DNA of 64,000 bases from Epithemia pelagica (lineage: Eukaryota; Bacillariophyta; Bacillariophyceae; Surirellales; Surirellaceae): positions 2,914,001 to 2,978,000 of the forward strand of contig OX337236.1 of assembly GCA_946965045.2 (NCBI GenBank). Direction: 5' to 3'. Within the stretch, counting starts at the first letter, position 1; each line of letters starts with the position of its first letter. This document shows positions 18,384-28,680 of the stretch, piece after piece. A model generated the notes under the pieces. That model saw only the letters and a program-made list of their open reading frames with translations. It was not told where the DNA came from and did not search any database. A program made the position numbers and the translations under genes.

Positions 18384-19205
18384 ATGAAGTTGTCAGCTGC
18401 CGTCGTTTTTCTTGCTGCGACTATCCACAAGAATGCCGCCGTGGAAGATAGTACGCATATGGTGTTTCCCGCTCCAGAACGCTCCCAACAGCAGCAACAG
18501 CAGCAACAGCAGAAGCTGCAGCAATCAAACAATACTGATGGCGCATCTTCGCTGTTACCGCCAGTGCTTGACGCCGGTCCCGACTCCATCGAACCTTGCG
18601 CCGTCGGCGTTACCAACTGCGACGAAACCGCGTTGGTTTGCGACGAAGAAAATGCTACCGATGTGATTGTAAGGCGGGGCGTACGTGGCGCTGGGTTCCA
18701 TTCGTACCTTCTCAATTCGACGATGGGATTATTGGGGGTGCAGTACTACGTCTGCGCTTGCAACATTTATTCGGCCCTTTTTAATCGCGCAATTCTTTCT
18801 TCCGTGCGAGCCGACTCGATCTGCAAAATCAATGAGCACCGGTTGCCCCTGCCGAAGGATTCAAACGAAACGTGCCCCGACGGCGCGGCGAGCGACTGCC
18901 TCAGTTACTGCAAGGACGTCACCTTCGGCGGGGACAGTTGGAAGGAAGCGAACACGCCGCCAGAGAATGGCGGTGGGATAGGCCCAGTCTCGGCTTTGGC
19001 CGACAATTCGACCGGTTGCGTTTGCTTCTGGGCCGACACGCGTATCCAAGGTTGCACCCTTCCACCTCCCAGCGATGATCCACCTCCCAGCGATGATGAT
19101 GATGGTGTTGTATCTGGCGCACACAAACCACTCGGCGCCGTCACACTAACTGCTGCTGCCGCTACGCTGCTCGGGATGGTGGGAAGCCATGGCCTTCTTT
19201 TTTGA
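18384..19205 (+). CDS. Secreted Cys-rich, probably GPI-anchored protein (copy 1)
   Basis: 273 codons from the ATG at 18384. Residues 1-19 (MKLSAAVVFLAATIHKNAA) are a signal peptide. A poly-Gln tract (Q9) follows, then a body with about 13 Cys and several Asn-x-Thr/Ser sites (NNT, NST, NET), then an Asp/Pro-rich linker (PPPSDDPPPSDDDD) and a C-terminal hydrophobic tail after SGA, the layout of a GPI-anchor signal. No domain recognised; a cell-surface role is inferred. Compared with copy 2 (60267-61076) the protein is nearly identical except at residues about 90-106, 128-140 and 192-215, where replacements cluster. Confidence 0.75.
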   Translation: MKLSAAVVFLAATIHKNAAVEDSTHMVFPAPERSQQQQQQQQQKLQQSNNTDGASSLLPPVLDAGPDSIEPCAVGVTNCDETALVCDEENATDVIVRRGVRGAGFHSYLLNSTMGLLGVQYYVCACNIYSALFNRAILSSVRADSICKINEHRLPLPKDSNETCPDGAASDCLSYCKDVTFGGDSWKEANTPPENGGGIGPVSALADNSTGCVCFWADTRIQGCTLPPPSDDPPPSDDDDGVVSGAHKPLGAVTLTAAAATLLGMVGSHGLLF

Positions 19206-20061
19206 GTTATAATTGATTGGTGGTAGTCTACTGCTCTAGCGAAACAGAATCAGGGATTCCGGCACTTACACAACTGGAGAATCAAGCGGGAATAATTTAG
19301 GCCTATGCTTATTACTGCCCTGTCCGCCAAGAGTGGTGTGGAGGAAAGTGGCTGGACCAAAGGCAGGCCTTATGTCTGAGCTAAAAGTAAAAGATATAGT
19401 CCAAGCACATATAAACTGAGCGTAGATCACAAATTTTGCTTTTGCTGCCTCTTGCTTAGCAAGCCTGGCAAGCAGCTTTGCAGCGCGGCGCCAAGCGCAA
19501 TGAGCTATGGCATTTGCCAATTTCCCCTCTTTCTCTTTGTAAAATATTTATTTCCCTTCATCATCACAGCAGCGATCCGGGGAGATCCAGACACCCCCGG
19601 ACTTGAAAAGCTTCGGCGTAAGCTAGGCTTGACGAGACCCGCGGAAGAATGCGTCACATTGTTAAAGGAGCTACTGCAGGAGCAAGAAGAGGGGAAACCG
19701 TCGTTGTCGGTGAACGATCCTCTGGAATACCTACCTCATTGCAAGAAAGGATGGCACCGTCCACGTGGGGTCCACTCCGAATCCGATGGTGCCAGTACCT
19801 CCAGGCACCTTCGCCAGGCACGCTGATATTTGACCATGCTGGCGAAACAAGTAAGAACCGATCTTTTAATAATAGTTTGACATAATATTTTTATTATTAA
19901 TTGATTTAAATCGAGCACTATCTAAATTTATAGCATAGGCACAGCTGCCCGCATTCAGCTGCGAAGGCTGCACTTTGAGGGAGCATCAATCTGCTTGCTC
20001 AACTAGGTATCCATGCAATCAGATGCAGGATCTTAATGTGCTGAGCACAAAGAGGCCATGG
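19206..20061. other. Region between the secreted-protein gene and Copia-A
   Basis: The 3' flank of the gene, then a small frame that is open in copy 2 and frameshifted here (separate entry), then AT-rich DNA (19850-19930) and a segment adjoining the truncated Copia 3' end. No LTR could be identified. Confidence 0.4.
19500..19826 (+). pseudogene. Small ORF, frameshifted copy of 61371-61700
   Basis: Begins MSYGICQFPLFLF and continues as in the right-hand copy to DPLEY, where a 4-bp duplication (TACC, about 19728) shifts the frame. I do not recognise the protein; the intact version is 109 codons. It may be a gene fragment rather than a gene. Confidence 0.35.
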
Positions 20062-23000
20062 TCAGCTTGCCTGCGCGCAGCACAGCACTGAGCACTTGAA
20101 TCCTTCACGGACATTCGGTCGGAAGAACAGACCTTTATCACGGGTCGCACGTAGATAGCGGCAAATTCGTTTGACTGCCACCTCATGGGATAGCTTCGGA
20201 TCGTTACAGAACCTAGCACATTGATGCACAGCGTAGGATAGATCCGGGCGAGACATGGCTTGAAGATAATTGAGGGAACCAATCACGGCACGGTAGTTCC
20301 AATCTTGCTTCCGAGTGGGGCCATCAGAGTCCGCGTGTAGGATCTTATTGTCTTCGGCTGGAGTGTCATGCATCTTGAAATTTTCTTGAGAGAGGCCCAG
20401 ACCAAGATGATTCAAGCAGTTGTCGATCGACTTCTGTTGTTGCAACTCAACACACCCATCTTCATGTCGAATGAATCGGGCTCCAAGATAGTCTAACAGT
20501 GGACCATCGTCTGTCAGGTCAAAGGACTTTTGGAGCAGCGCTACTTCTCGGTCAATGGCTTTCGGATCCGGAGAGAAGAAGGCTGCGTCGTCAATATACA
20601 GGACGAGAAGAACGACGCCCTTTGAGAATAAACAGGGATCAACGTTGGATTGTTTGAAGCCTTGCTTGAGGAGTCCATCTTTTATGTGCTCATGCCAAGT
20701 CACTTGGCCGTCTTTCAAGCCATACAAGTTTTGTTGGAGCTTCAGCAAGTGTTTATTCGGGTCAAGGCCGGGCAATGTGGTACCTTTTGGCAATTGCATG
20801 AAGATATCAGTCTTCACCTTTGCTTGCGTGTACGCCATAATGAAGTCGATCGATCGCATGTCCCATCCCAAAATCAACGCCTGGATGAAGATGCACCGGA
20901 CGGTTGGCCATGCAACAACAGGGGAAAAAGTGGACCAGTAGGTATCACCAAAAACCTGTCTGTGGCCTCCAGCACAGAGGCGAGCTTTCCATTTAATGAT
21001 TGCTCCAGCTGGGTCCTTTTTGCGCATAAACGACCAAACCATGGGGATTGGTTTTGCGTTGGGTGGAACTTGAGCTTTATGCACGATCTTCCAATGCTTC
21101 AATTCGGCATGCTGTTTGAGTTCCTTCACCATGGCCTGAATGAACTTGTCGCTATCTTCTTGTTGGAGAGCGATATGCAAGGGCATAACATCTGGCTTGA
21201 TGGCGGCGGTGCTCATCATCTGCAGCAGTGCCAAAGGATGATAGTCGGCCAAAGTCTTGGCCACATCCTGAGCCATAAAACAACAATGATAAGCAATCAA
21301 CGACAATCGAGAAGGGGGACGCACTTGTCGACCGGTCCTGGTTTGCCCTGTGGGGGCAATGTCCACTGGGTATGGTTGTGGAGTCTCTTCTGGTGGAACA
21401 GAAGCTATCTGTGGCTCGGGTTCGGCATCAGGAAGAGGAGCTGGATCGTCAGCAGGCACTTGCGGAATTGCACCCGTCAAGAGATCGGGTAATTCGAGCA
21501 AGGCCTGTGGGATGTTGTTCCCAAAGTTGAGTAAGTTGGATTCTTGTTGTCGTTGTTGTTGTTGTGTACGTGATCGTCGTGTCAAGGGACGCGAGATCAG
21601 ATGGTCAGATCTATTTTCATCTCCTTTGTGCACTAACGCCTTTTGCTTCCAAATGCTTGTGTCATGTTGTTCGTTCTTCACTGTCTCGAATTTGTCGTCA
21701 TACACGCAATGGAATTGTGGGCTTACAAGACCAGTTTGCGTAGACAGGATGAGAGGAACAGAAGCAGCATGATGGGGCAAGTGACACAACAATACACCAA
21801 CTCGAGATCGTTCTGCCCATTTGGGATGAGGGCTTCCTGTTTGGAGTGGAGCTTGGAGCACATAAACGGGGCAACCAAAAGGATGAAAGTGTTTGGTGTT
21901 TGGTTCCACATCGGAGTTGGAAAAGATGGAGATGGGAGATTTTGCTTTGTTGTTACGTGGGAGTGCATTGCGAATGTTTGTTGCATGCTTCACCGCTTGT
22001 GGCCACAAATTTGCTGTGATGGTTTTCGGCCATCTGTGAGCAGCATGAAGGATCATCGTTCTTGCGCTTTCGGTAAGGTCTCGAATTCGCCTTTCCGCGA
22101 TCCCATTCTGATGGTGGGCTCCCACGCCACAGAAAGAAATTGTTTGGAGTGCGTTTTTGACATCGTTCACAAACTCCTTGTCCGCAAATCGTCCATTGTC
22201 ACAATGATAATGCTGGACGGTAACACCATGCCGTTGCGCGAATCTTTCGAACTCGTGTTTTGCTTCCAAGGTTTCTTCGGTGGTAATGGCGTGCATTAAA
22301 TGCACGTAAGTCAAATCGGACGCGTGGTCAACAAACACTGTGGCACCTTTGAATCTTTTCTTGGTCGGTTGGCCCTTTCCTGTTGGTACGAGACCAGGAA
22401 CTGGGGATTCCAACTGGTCCATGCTCACGACTGCGCCAGGGACTGTTGACGTGCGAATCTTCGGATCCACCTTGTGGGTGCACCAAGGTTTCTTGTGCGC
22501 TTTCCCATAGAGGCAGCTGGGACATTTGGGAGGCGCAACCTTTGTGAACTGTTTCGGGATCACGCCCTTTTCTGCTAGTTGTTTCAGTTGTTGAAAGGAG
22601 CAGTGACCCAATCGCTCGTGATATTGCATCAAGAGGTCTTGGTCCGAACGCAACAATGGTTCATCTTCCACAATGGGTGGCAAGACATTGGGATCCGTGG
22701 TGAAATCGGTTGTCACTCCCTCGGATGGTGACGACCGGATTGGATGAATCGGCTGGGGCTCTTGGTCTTCATCATCGGGCGGAGGATCAGGAGGCGGACG
22801 CTCAGGATCATCTTCATCTTCTGAGTCAGAGACTGGGTTGGCAGGCATTGCAAGAGCCATGAATGCACGGAAACGACGGAAACCAGGGGCTGTAAAGCAC
22901 ATACCGACGTTGTTCTTGTTGAGCGGTACGTATTTGCTCACTTTTTGATCCTTGGTACTGAGCCACTCTAACTCTATGCTCATACCGTCAATTGAACAGC

Positions 23001-23814
23001 GAGCTTTTGTGTCTCCTTCTACTCGTCCTTGTCGAACAAAGACTTGGGGCACCATAATGTTGAGAGGGGCAGAAGGTAAGTGCCGCACATCTCGCAATTC
23101 GATGGTGTGAATCATGTTCAAGTCATCTTCATACTTGATTGGAACGGTTCCTATGCCTTAGGGCATGACAGTTTCTCCATTTACGCCGAGCAAGGCTTCC
23201 TTCATTCTTTCTTCTTTGGTCAAGGGACGGTAGGATGTGAAGGCTCTACGGTACTTCCACAGGTGATGAGAGGCACCAGAGTCGATGAGAAACTTGTCGG
23301 CGTCAGAATCGAAGACGGCAGTACGAGGACGGTCATCCGAGCTTGTGGTGGACGTGCCATTCATAGCCAAATCAATCAATGGATTCTTGTTTGGGATGAA
23401 CAAGGATGCCAATTGTTTGGCCTGGCGGAAGAATGACTTCTTTTTGGTCCTATCTCGGGTGCGAGTGGTATCAACGCAACAATCAACGTCTTGGAAGTGA
23501 AACGTTTTGTTGGCTTGTTTGGAAAGATGACCCACTGCAATCCACCGAATCTTTTGGTCAATTTGCAGCGCCGCGAGACATAACAATATACGAGGCAATT
23601 TGATGGTGATGTCAACTGGGAGACGGCGGCCCACACTTGATCTGTGGATTCGAGTTCGGGGCGGACGACGTCGGAAAGGCTTGTTGGCGACTTTGAATGG
23701 TTTGGTTCGAGCGGAGAAAAATTTCACAATCCGCTTGATCCACGACAGAACCTCATGAAACGCGACAATATTCATTTTGATCGTAAGAAAAACAACAAAC
23801 GGCCAAAATGCCAT
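20062..23814 (-). pseudogene. Copia-A gag-pol (protease, integrase, RT; RNase H missing)
   Basis: One frame, read from 23814 to 20062 with an in-frame TAA at 23158-23160. Order: aspartic protease FLIDSGASHHLWKYR, then the stop, then gag-pre-integrase HERLGHCSFQQLKQL and CPSCLYGKAH, integrase acids in VSMDQLE, CDNGRFADKEF and HHQNGIAERRIRDL, then RT with FSPVVAWPTVRCI and LVLYIDDAAFF. The frame ends shortly after AVKRICRYLRATRDKGLFF, where RNase H should begin, so RNase H is missing. The gag end is eroded: a zinc-knuckle-like region is split between frames (23376-23636). Degraded and probably inactive. Confidence 0.85.
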
Positions 23815-24000
23815 GAATGCATCCCATGAGGGTAGCAGTCATTCACTGCCATTCTTGATGATGGCTGCAAGAGCATCGGCCAAATCATCAGTATCGAACT
23901 CGCCGCCAGGAAGGATTGCGGCCATTCCCTTTTTGAGCTTGTCCACATCGACAGCAACTTCGGCGGCCACACCAGAACCAATTTACTTCCTTCGTACCTT
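20092..24000 (-). mobile_element. Copia-A: truncated Ty1/Copia retrotransposon
   Basis: Minus-strand Copia remnant. The left limit is set where RT homology stops (about 20100); the right limit is approximate: a gag-like segment (KKGMAAILPGGEFDTDDL, DALAAIIKNGSE) can be read at about 23840-23985. No LTR was found at either end. The same truncated 3' end occurs in the right-hand copy, so truncation preceded duplication. Confidence 0.75.
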
Positions 24001-24111
24001 TTATTTCCACGTAGACTCTGGTACTAAAGCTACGGCCCATTTTATTGAACCATTTTGGTTCAATATCGCACACCGATTAACGCCACACGTAAAGAACGGG
24101 TTTAAGCTTAT

Positions 24112-24163
24112 GAGAGCAGCATATAGTTGTCTCCCATAAATTTTATGGGCGTCAACGTGCTGC
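24112..24163. repeat. Subterminal palindrome, left end of piggyBac element
   Basis: Outer arms GAGCAGCA and TGCTGCTC surround a CCCATAAATTTTATGGG core. It resembles the right-end palindrome in position and arms; possible transposase binding site. Confidence 0.55.
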
Positions 24164-24345
24164 TCGAATTGTTGTCTCCCTTACTAAAACACTAATCCTA
24201 CCTGTGTTAAGCAATGACACTTGTGTCATTTTTCTCCTCATTCATCTTGACGACATTCATTCATTCTGTGAATGGTACGATCAATTCGTCGTTACTTTCA
24301 TTCTATATCACTTTCTTGTTCATCCCCACCTCCAAACTGACGGTC

Positions 24346-24978
24346 ATGAACGGTGAGTATATACTTGATTCATCAATTTCTTTGATACATTCGCACCTCA
24401 TGTTTGTTATGTTTTCCACTTTAGGACTCATTGATTCCATCGAGATTGCTGAGACGTACCTCGAAGAAGACAACAATCAAGCGCGTTCGGGTGTGATGGT
24501 TCCCTTTACCCTCAAGAAATCTCGAGTCATGATTACGGGTGAAACAGGCACTGTTATTGACGAAACCGCAGAAGCCACCGAGACGAGGTATCTTCCTGAG
24601 GAGTATGCGTCTTCCGAAAGTGTCCAGGTGATTCTTCACGAATTGAGCAACAATACTCCACCCTCCCAAACCCATGGCTACATGTATTGGGAGAGTGTGT
24701 GTGGAGTATGCCAACAAAATCCCTGCGTCATTGTTGACAATCTGCCCTATCTTCACGAACTCGTCACGCACATGAAAAACAAAGGCGAGACGAACCGCGC
24801 CATTCGTTACCAGCTCTATTGGCGCTTGTCAAATAAGCTTCACGGTCCCCTTGGACGTGGCCACCGTGTGCAACTCCCCGATTGTCTTGTTCAGTTTGTC
24901 CGTGACAACTTTCCTAACGAGAACCCAGAAGAAAAGTACGTCGGCTTTCAGGCAGGTCCCATCAATCACGACGAATAA
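24346..24978 (+). CDS. piggyBac companion protein (two exons)
   Basis: Proposed start ATG at 24346 (Met-Asn), then a GT-AG intron at about 24353-24423 (GTGAGTATAT...CACTTTAG), restoring MNGLIDSIEIAETYLEE. The product is about 187 residues. The frame also reads through the intron, but that part is low in coding character. The C-terminal half has CGVCQQNPCVIV, then RAIRYQLYWRLSNKLHGPLG, HRVQLPDCLVQFVRDNFP and a final KYVGF. From memory this Cys-x2-Cys-x3-Pro-Cys plus basic-helix layout recurs in small stramenopile proteins near transposons; function unknown. It lies inside the TTAA-bounded element, convergent with the transposase. Confidence 0.6.
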   Translation: MNGEYILDSSISLIHSHLMFVMFSTLGLIDSIEIAETYLEEDNNQARSGVMVPFTLKKSRVMITGETGTVIDETAEATETRYLPEEYASSESVQVILHELSNNTPPSQTHGYMYWESVCGVCQQNPCVIVDNLPYLHELVTHMKNKGETNRAIRYQLYWRLSNKLHGPLGRGHRVQLPDCLVQFVRDNFPNENPEEKYVGFQAGPINHDE

Positions 24979-25155
24979 ACAAGCGATACGGTAATCGTTC
25001 CTAAGCTCACATTATTCTCTTACTTAGATTATTTAGTTGTCGTTTACAATTCATGAATTTCTCCACTGTTCTCTGTACTTTCGTTGTCATGATCATTGTC
25101 ATTCTCTACGTTCTCGTTATTTGTGTCTTCTTCTTCGTCGTCATCCTCTTTCATA

Positions 25156-27896
25156 TCATTTGGTCCGCGATTTGTCCGCTTTCTCTTCCTTGTAAACTCT
25201 GGAGACAGTCCATGCTTCTCTCGTAGATCCATTATAATTGGGTGGTTTTTTTTTTGTTGTGTACTTGTAGCGACTTCCCGGAGACAAAGCCGGACGACAC
25301 ATGAACATCTCTCTTCCCTGTGGTGAATGGAGAATTTCGAAGCAAGTGTGGTCTGTAAATTGTGGGAGCGTATGGATTTTCCAGCCATCCTCTCTGTCAT
25401 CCTTGCATGACACTAAATGTGCCACGAGTCCACACTTGGCACATCGACCTACGTTGGTAAACATTCCTTTCATGCCGAGCTCTTTGCGCCTCCACCGATA
25501 TTCCAACAAGCAAACTGTGCATCCGACACGTTTGTTCCCTTCCAATGGCACTGGATAATGCCTATCCTCACATGTTGGGCGACTGGCAACTCGAGTCCTC
25601 CTTGCTAAAGCGTCCACTTCTTCTTGTGCAACATAGCTACACATTGTTTGCGCAACAATAGTGTAGAACGTATGTCGCGACAGCTTGGTTCGTCTTGATC
25701 GTACTCGATCCCCAGACGACATGTTCCATCCGATGTAAGCATTCAATAGCATCACATCCATTATTGCCAATGCTGACTTCTTGTACCACTTTTTGTAATG
25801 TCCATGGGTTGCAAAACCTCCGAAATGGGAACGCATCTGATCTCCATGATCAATGCCCCCCATATTGTCCTGATAACGTATTAGAGGCATTGGACAATTG
25901 AAGTCCTCTTTATTTGGTCCCACTTGACGCTGCACTTCCCCTTTGCCGTTGCTTTCATAGCTGGAAACGAAATTGACGACTTTCGAGTCCACCTATTGGC
26001 CGATAACAATTCCATTCACTTCGTCGTGAGCCAGGTTGATTGTTCTGCGATTTGTTGCTGTTTTTCCAATGTCATCAGCGTCTTACTCCACCCCACTCGG
26101 TTTGTCCTCACAGTACCAGTAGCAAGGATCTTCAAACGGTCACGGAGGATAACCAGTAGCTGTGGGGCTGCGTACCGGTTATCCATAAACAAATGGCAGA
26201 ATCCGTTGGTTCCCTTGTGTAATTCTAATGCATAACATGCATTGACAACTGCTTTCATGGTCGTAGGTAGTTTCTTTGCCTCCTCTCGTATGTACGAGTT
26301 GGTCGCATTCTTTCCTTGATACACGTCGATATGAAGGATGGCGTATGATCTGGAAGAAGCCATGATGAAAAAATCGACCCGGAATTTTACCGGTTTATCT
26401 TTATTATACTGTCGGACGGGGCAGTATCTTGAGCGGCAGCCGATTCCTCCTTCATCGAAAGCCAAGTCTTCTGGTATTTTGAACGATCGTTTCGAAGCTC
26501 CATTTACTGCCTGAAGTAATTGCCGTTATTGGTAGCACTTGTCACCACCTCTCCCAGCACTTTTCTTTTGTGGATGAAACGCACCGCGAATCTGACGAAA
26601 TCGAGCAAGTCGCATGTATCTGGAAGCCCATCCCTCACTATCCAAAATTTCTACCGAAGGGAGAGCTGTCCCTAAGCTATACATCCGATTGGATGTTTGA
26701 AAATAGGTGGCATATCCACCTCCATCGATTGGTCGAAGAGACATCATCAGAATGATGCCTAAGAACCGCGTCATTTCTTGTTCCGTTACATCTTGCCACT
26801 TCTGTGAATGGAAGTAACCCCTGCGCCCCATCAACTTGGGACAGATTTTCTCGTGAAAATACTGATTGGTTGCGGCGGCCATATCGGAAATGAGAGCGGT
26901 TGATATGCCTCCGACCACACGCAAACTCTCCAACGGTGTGGTGAAATCTTCCGCAATACCTAATTTCAGACCGTCTTCTCCGCTAAACATATTTCTGTTG
27001 TGACGTTCCTTTCCAATCCAAGAGAGTCCGTTGTCGGAAGCATCAATAGACTTGTAATGGAAGTGCAGGTTGTCAATCAGAACTTTTAGGTTTGTTGTAT
27101 TGTTTGGGTCATCGTCGTCTGAATCTGAATCGCCAACACCGTTGTGCTCGTCGTGATCAGTCACGTCGTTGTCCTCGTTGTAATCGTTCTCATCTAGTGG
27201 ATTCTGAGGCCGTGCAGCTGATTCATTCAACTCAAGTTCGAAACCACCTTGATGGTCTTCATCAGAAGACGAACCACTGTCCTCATCGAGATTACCTACA
27301 TTCGTGTTGCGCTGTTGTTGTCGGGTTGTGACACTTGTTTGTCTCGTCGAGGCGGCGGCACTTGTTTGTCTCGTCGAGGCGGCCGTGCTCGTACTCCCAA
27401 ACAGACGTGTCGTTAGTTGGTTCATTGGAGTGTTATTGTTATCAGCATCTCCATTATCGACTCCATTATTGGCTTGGGCGTTATCTCCGGGAGAGGGTCC
27501 GACTTGTGGAGCCGTCATAAGAGTAGCGCGTCCTCGAGCCCACTCTTGTGTCGACGGCAGGTTTGTGTTTTGACGTGTACGTGAATTGCGGCTCGATCCA
27601 CGTAGAGAGGAGTTACTAGCATTCTTCAGTGCATCCCTCCTTTGTGCTCGTTCGGCTGTGGAAGGAGGTGGTGGTTGTGCTCGGCGTCGTCCCTTGTTAC
27701 GTCTGGGTGAACGTCGAACCGAAGGGGACTGTGTGATATTGTGGCTGTTCGGGTCGTTTCCTTTATCGGGTTGAGAAACATAGTTGAACTTGGTTGTTGG
27801 GTTCCAGTTCTCTGAGATTGTTGAGATTGAGTTGCCTGGTTCGTTCTATTAGTACTAGGAGGTGCATGATATGCTTCGATGAACTGTCGAAGCCTC
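25156..27896 (-). pseudogene. piggyBac transposase, C-terminal part
   Basis: DDE_Tnp_1_7-type transposase. From 27518: acidic N-terminal region, then TEQEMTRFLGIILMMSLRP and QIRGAFHP. An in-frame TAA (26526-26528) interrupts CYQ-RQLLQAVNG. The catalytic core follows: AFDEGGIGCRSRY, LFMDNRYAAP and DNMGGIDHGDQM provide the three acids. A frameshift near 26050 and a TAG at about 25993, where Trp is likely, break it again. The C-terminus has paired Cys (CTVCLLEYRW, CAKCG, HLVSC), the zinc-binding tail of piggyBac transposases. Between 27518 and 27896 the frame changes once. Inactive as read. The N-terminal part lies at 36281-36910, across Copia-B. Confidence 0.85.
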
Positions 27897-28680
27897 TGTT
27901 ACAATTCTCTTGGAATTGCAGTGGCGTTGATGCTCGGTAGAGCAGACAATCAGGTAGTCACCAACCGATACAAACCTCTCCACGGGTAAGAGAGGAAAGC
28001 AAGTCGTAGTCTATCAAAAGGATAGTCGGGACACAAAAGAGGATGTGATAAATGGTGATATTGTTAGATTGTGTGTTGATTACTACGATAGGTCTACGTG
28101 AAATGTTCGGTCCTGCCAAGGGTCATGTGTCATAGGTTCTTGGCGGCAACAGGTTTGGAATAGTTGGAGTTGATTCATGTGATGTATATGACATGTATAT
28201 GTGGACGGATAACATATATAGGGTCAACAGCTCTTGCTTTGGATTGGCATAGTTGTTTTCATGGCGCGCAGCTTGTTGACAATTTGGAGATTGTGGGAAT
28301 GGAAATATGGTCTCGCGTGATTGTGTGTCGTGCTTGGGATACTTAGACCGTTGGGTCGGATAGATGCCGACAGCGCTCGGATGTCGCGTGGGCGCGCTCG
28401 ATGATTTCGGGCGCGTACGCTTAGGGCGTTAGTATAATGTCCGAGCAACGGCCAAATTTACGTCCGTTGTAATACCGCACGACCCAGTTTAGTCTTGAGA
28501 GTGAGTTCGTCAATCTATTCTCACTTTTCATGATTTGCGAAGAAATATAGGTCAATATAGCGCAAAGCTAGGGAACATAGCTCGAAGCTAGATGGCATGA
28601 TGCGATAGCACGAGGCTATGTGACATGGGGAATCGATGAGATGTAGAATCTAACCACCATAGACAGTGAGAATTCTAACA
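27897..28680 (-). repeat. Copia-B 3' LTR
   Basis: 784 bp; begins TGTTACAATTCTC and ends GAATTCTAACA (plus strand). The pol stop codon lies in its first bases as read on the minus strand. Confidence 0.92.

Larger units (their letters stand above)
17814..22137 (+). repeat. Large segmental duplication, left copy
   Basis: Collinear with 59697-64000, where the window ends. Differences counted by eye are few: about 4 in the 570 bp before the gene, about 10 in the 850 bp after it, about 6 in the 2.07 kb of Copia sequence. The exception is three patches inside the secreted-protein gene. Confidence 0.9.

Noticed and set aside
18651-18804. Diversity-generating retroelement as the cause of the variable patches
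   Set aside because: Changes are not restricted to adenine positions, there is a length change, and no template repeat or DGR-type RT was seen; the nearby RT is ordinary Copia.
20650-21492. 280-codon plus-strand ORF over Copia-A (also 62517-63359)
   Set aside because: Antisense to the RT and connection domains of Copia-A; its conservation is explained by the duplication.
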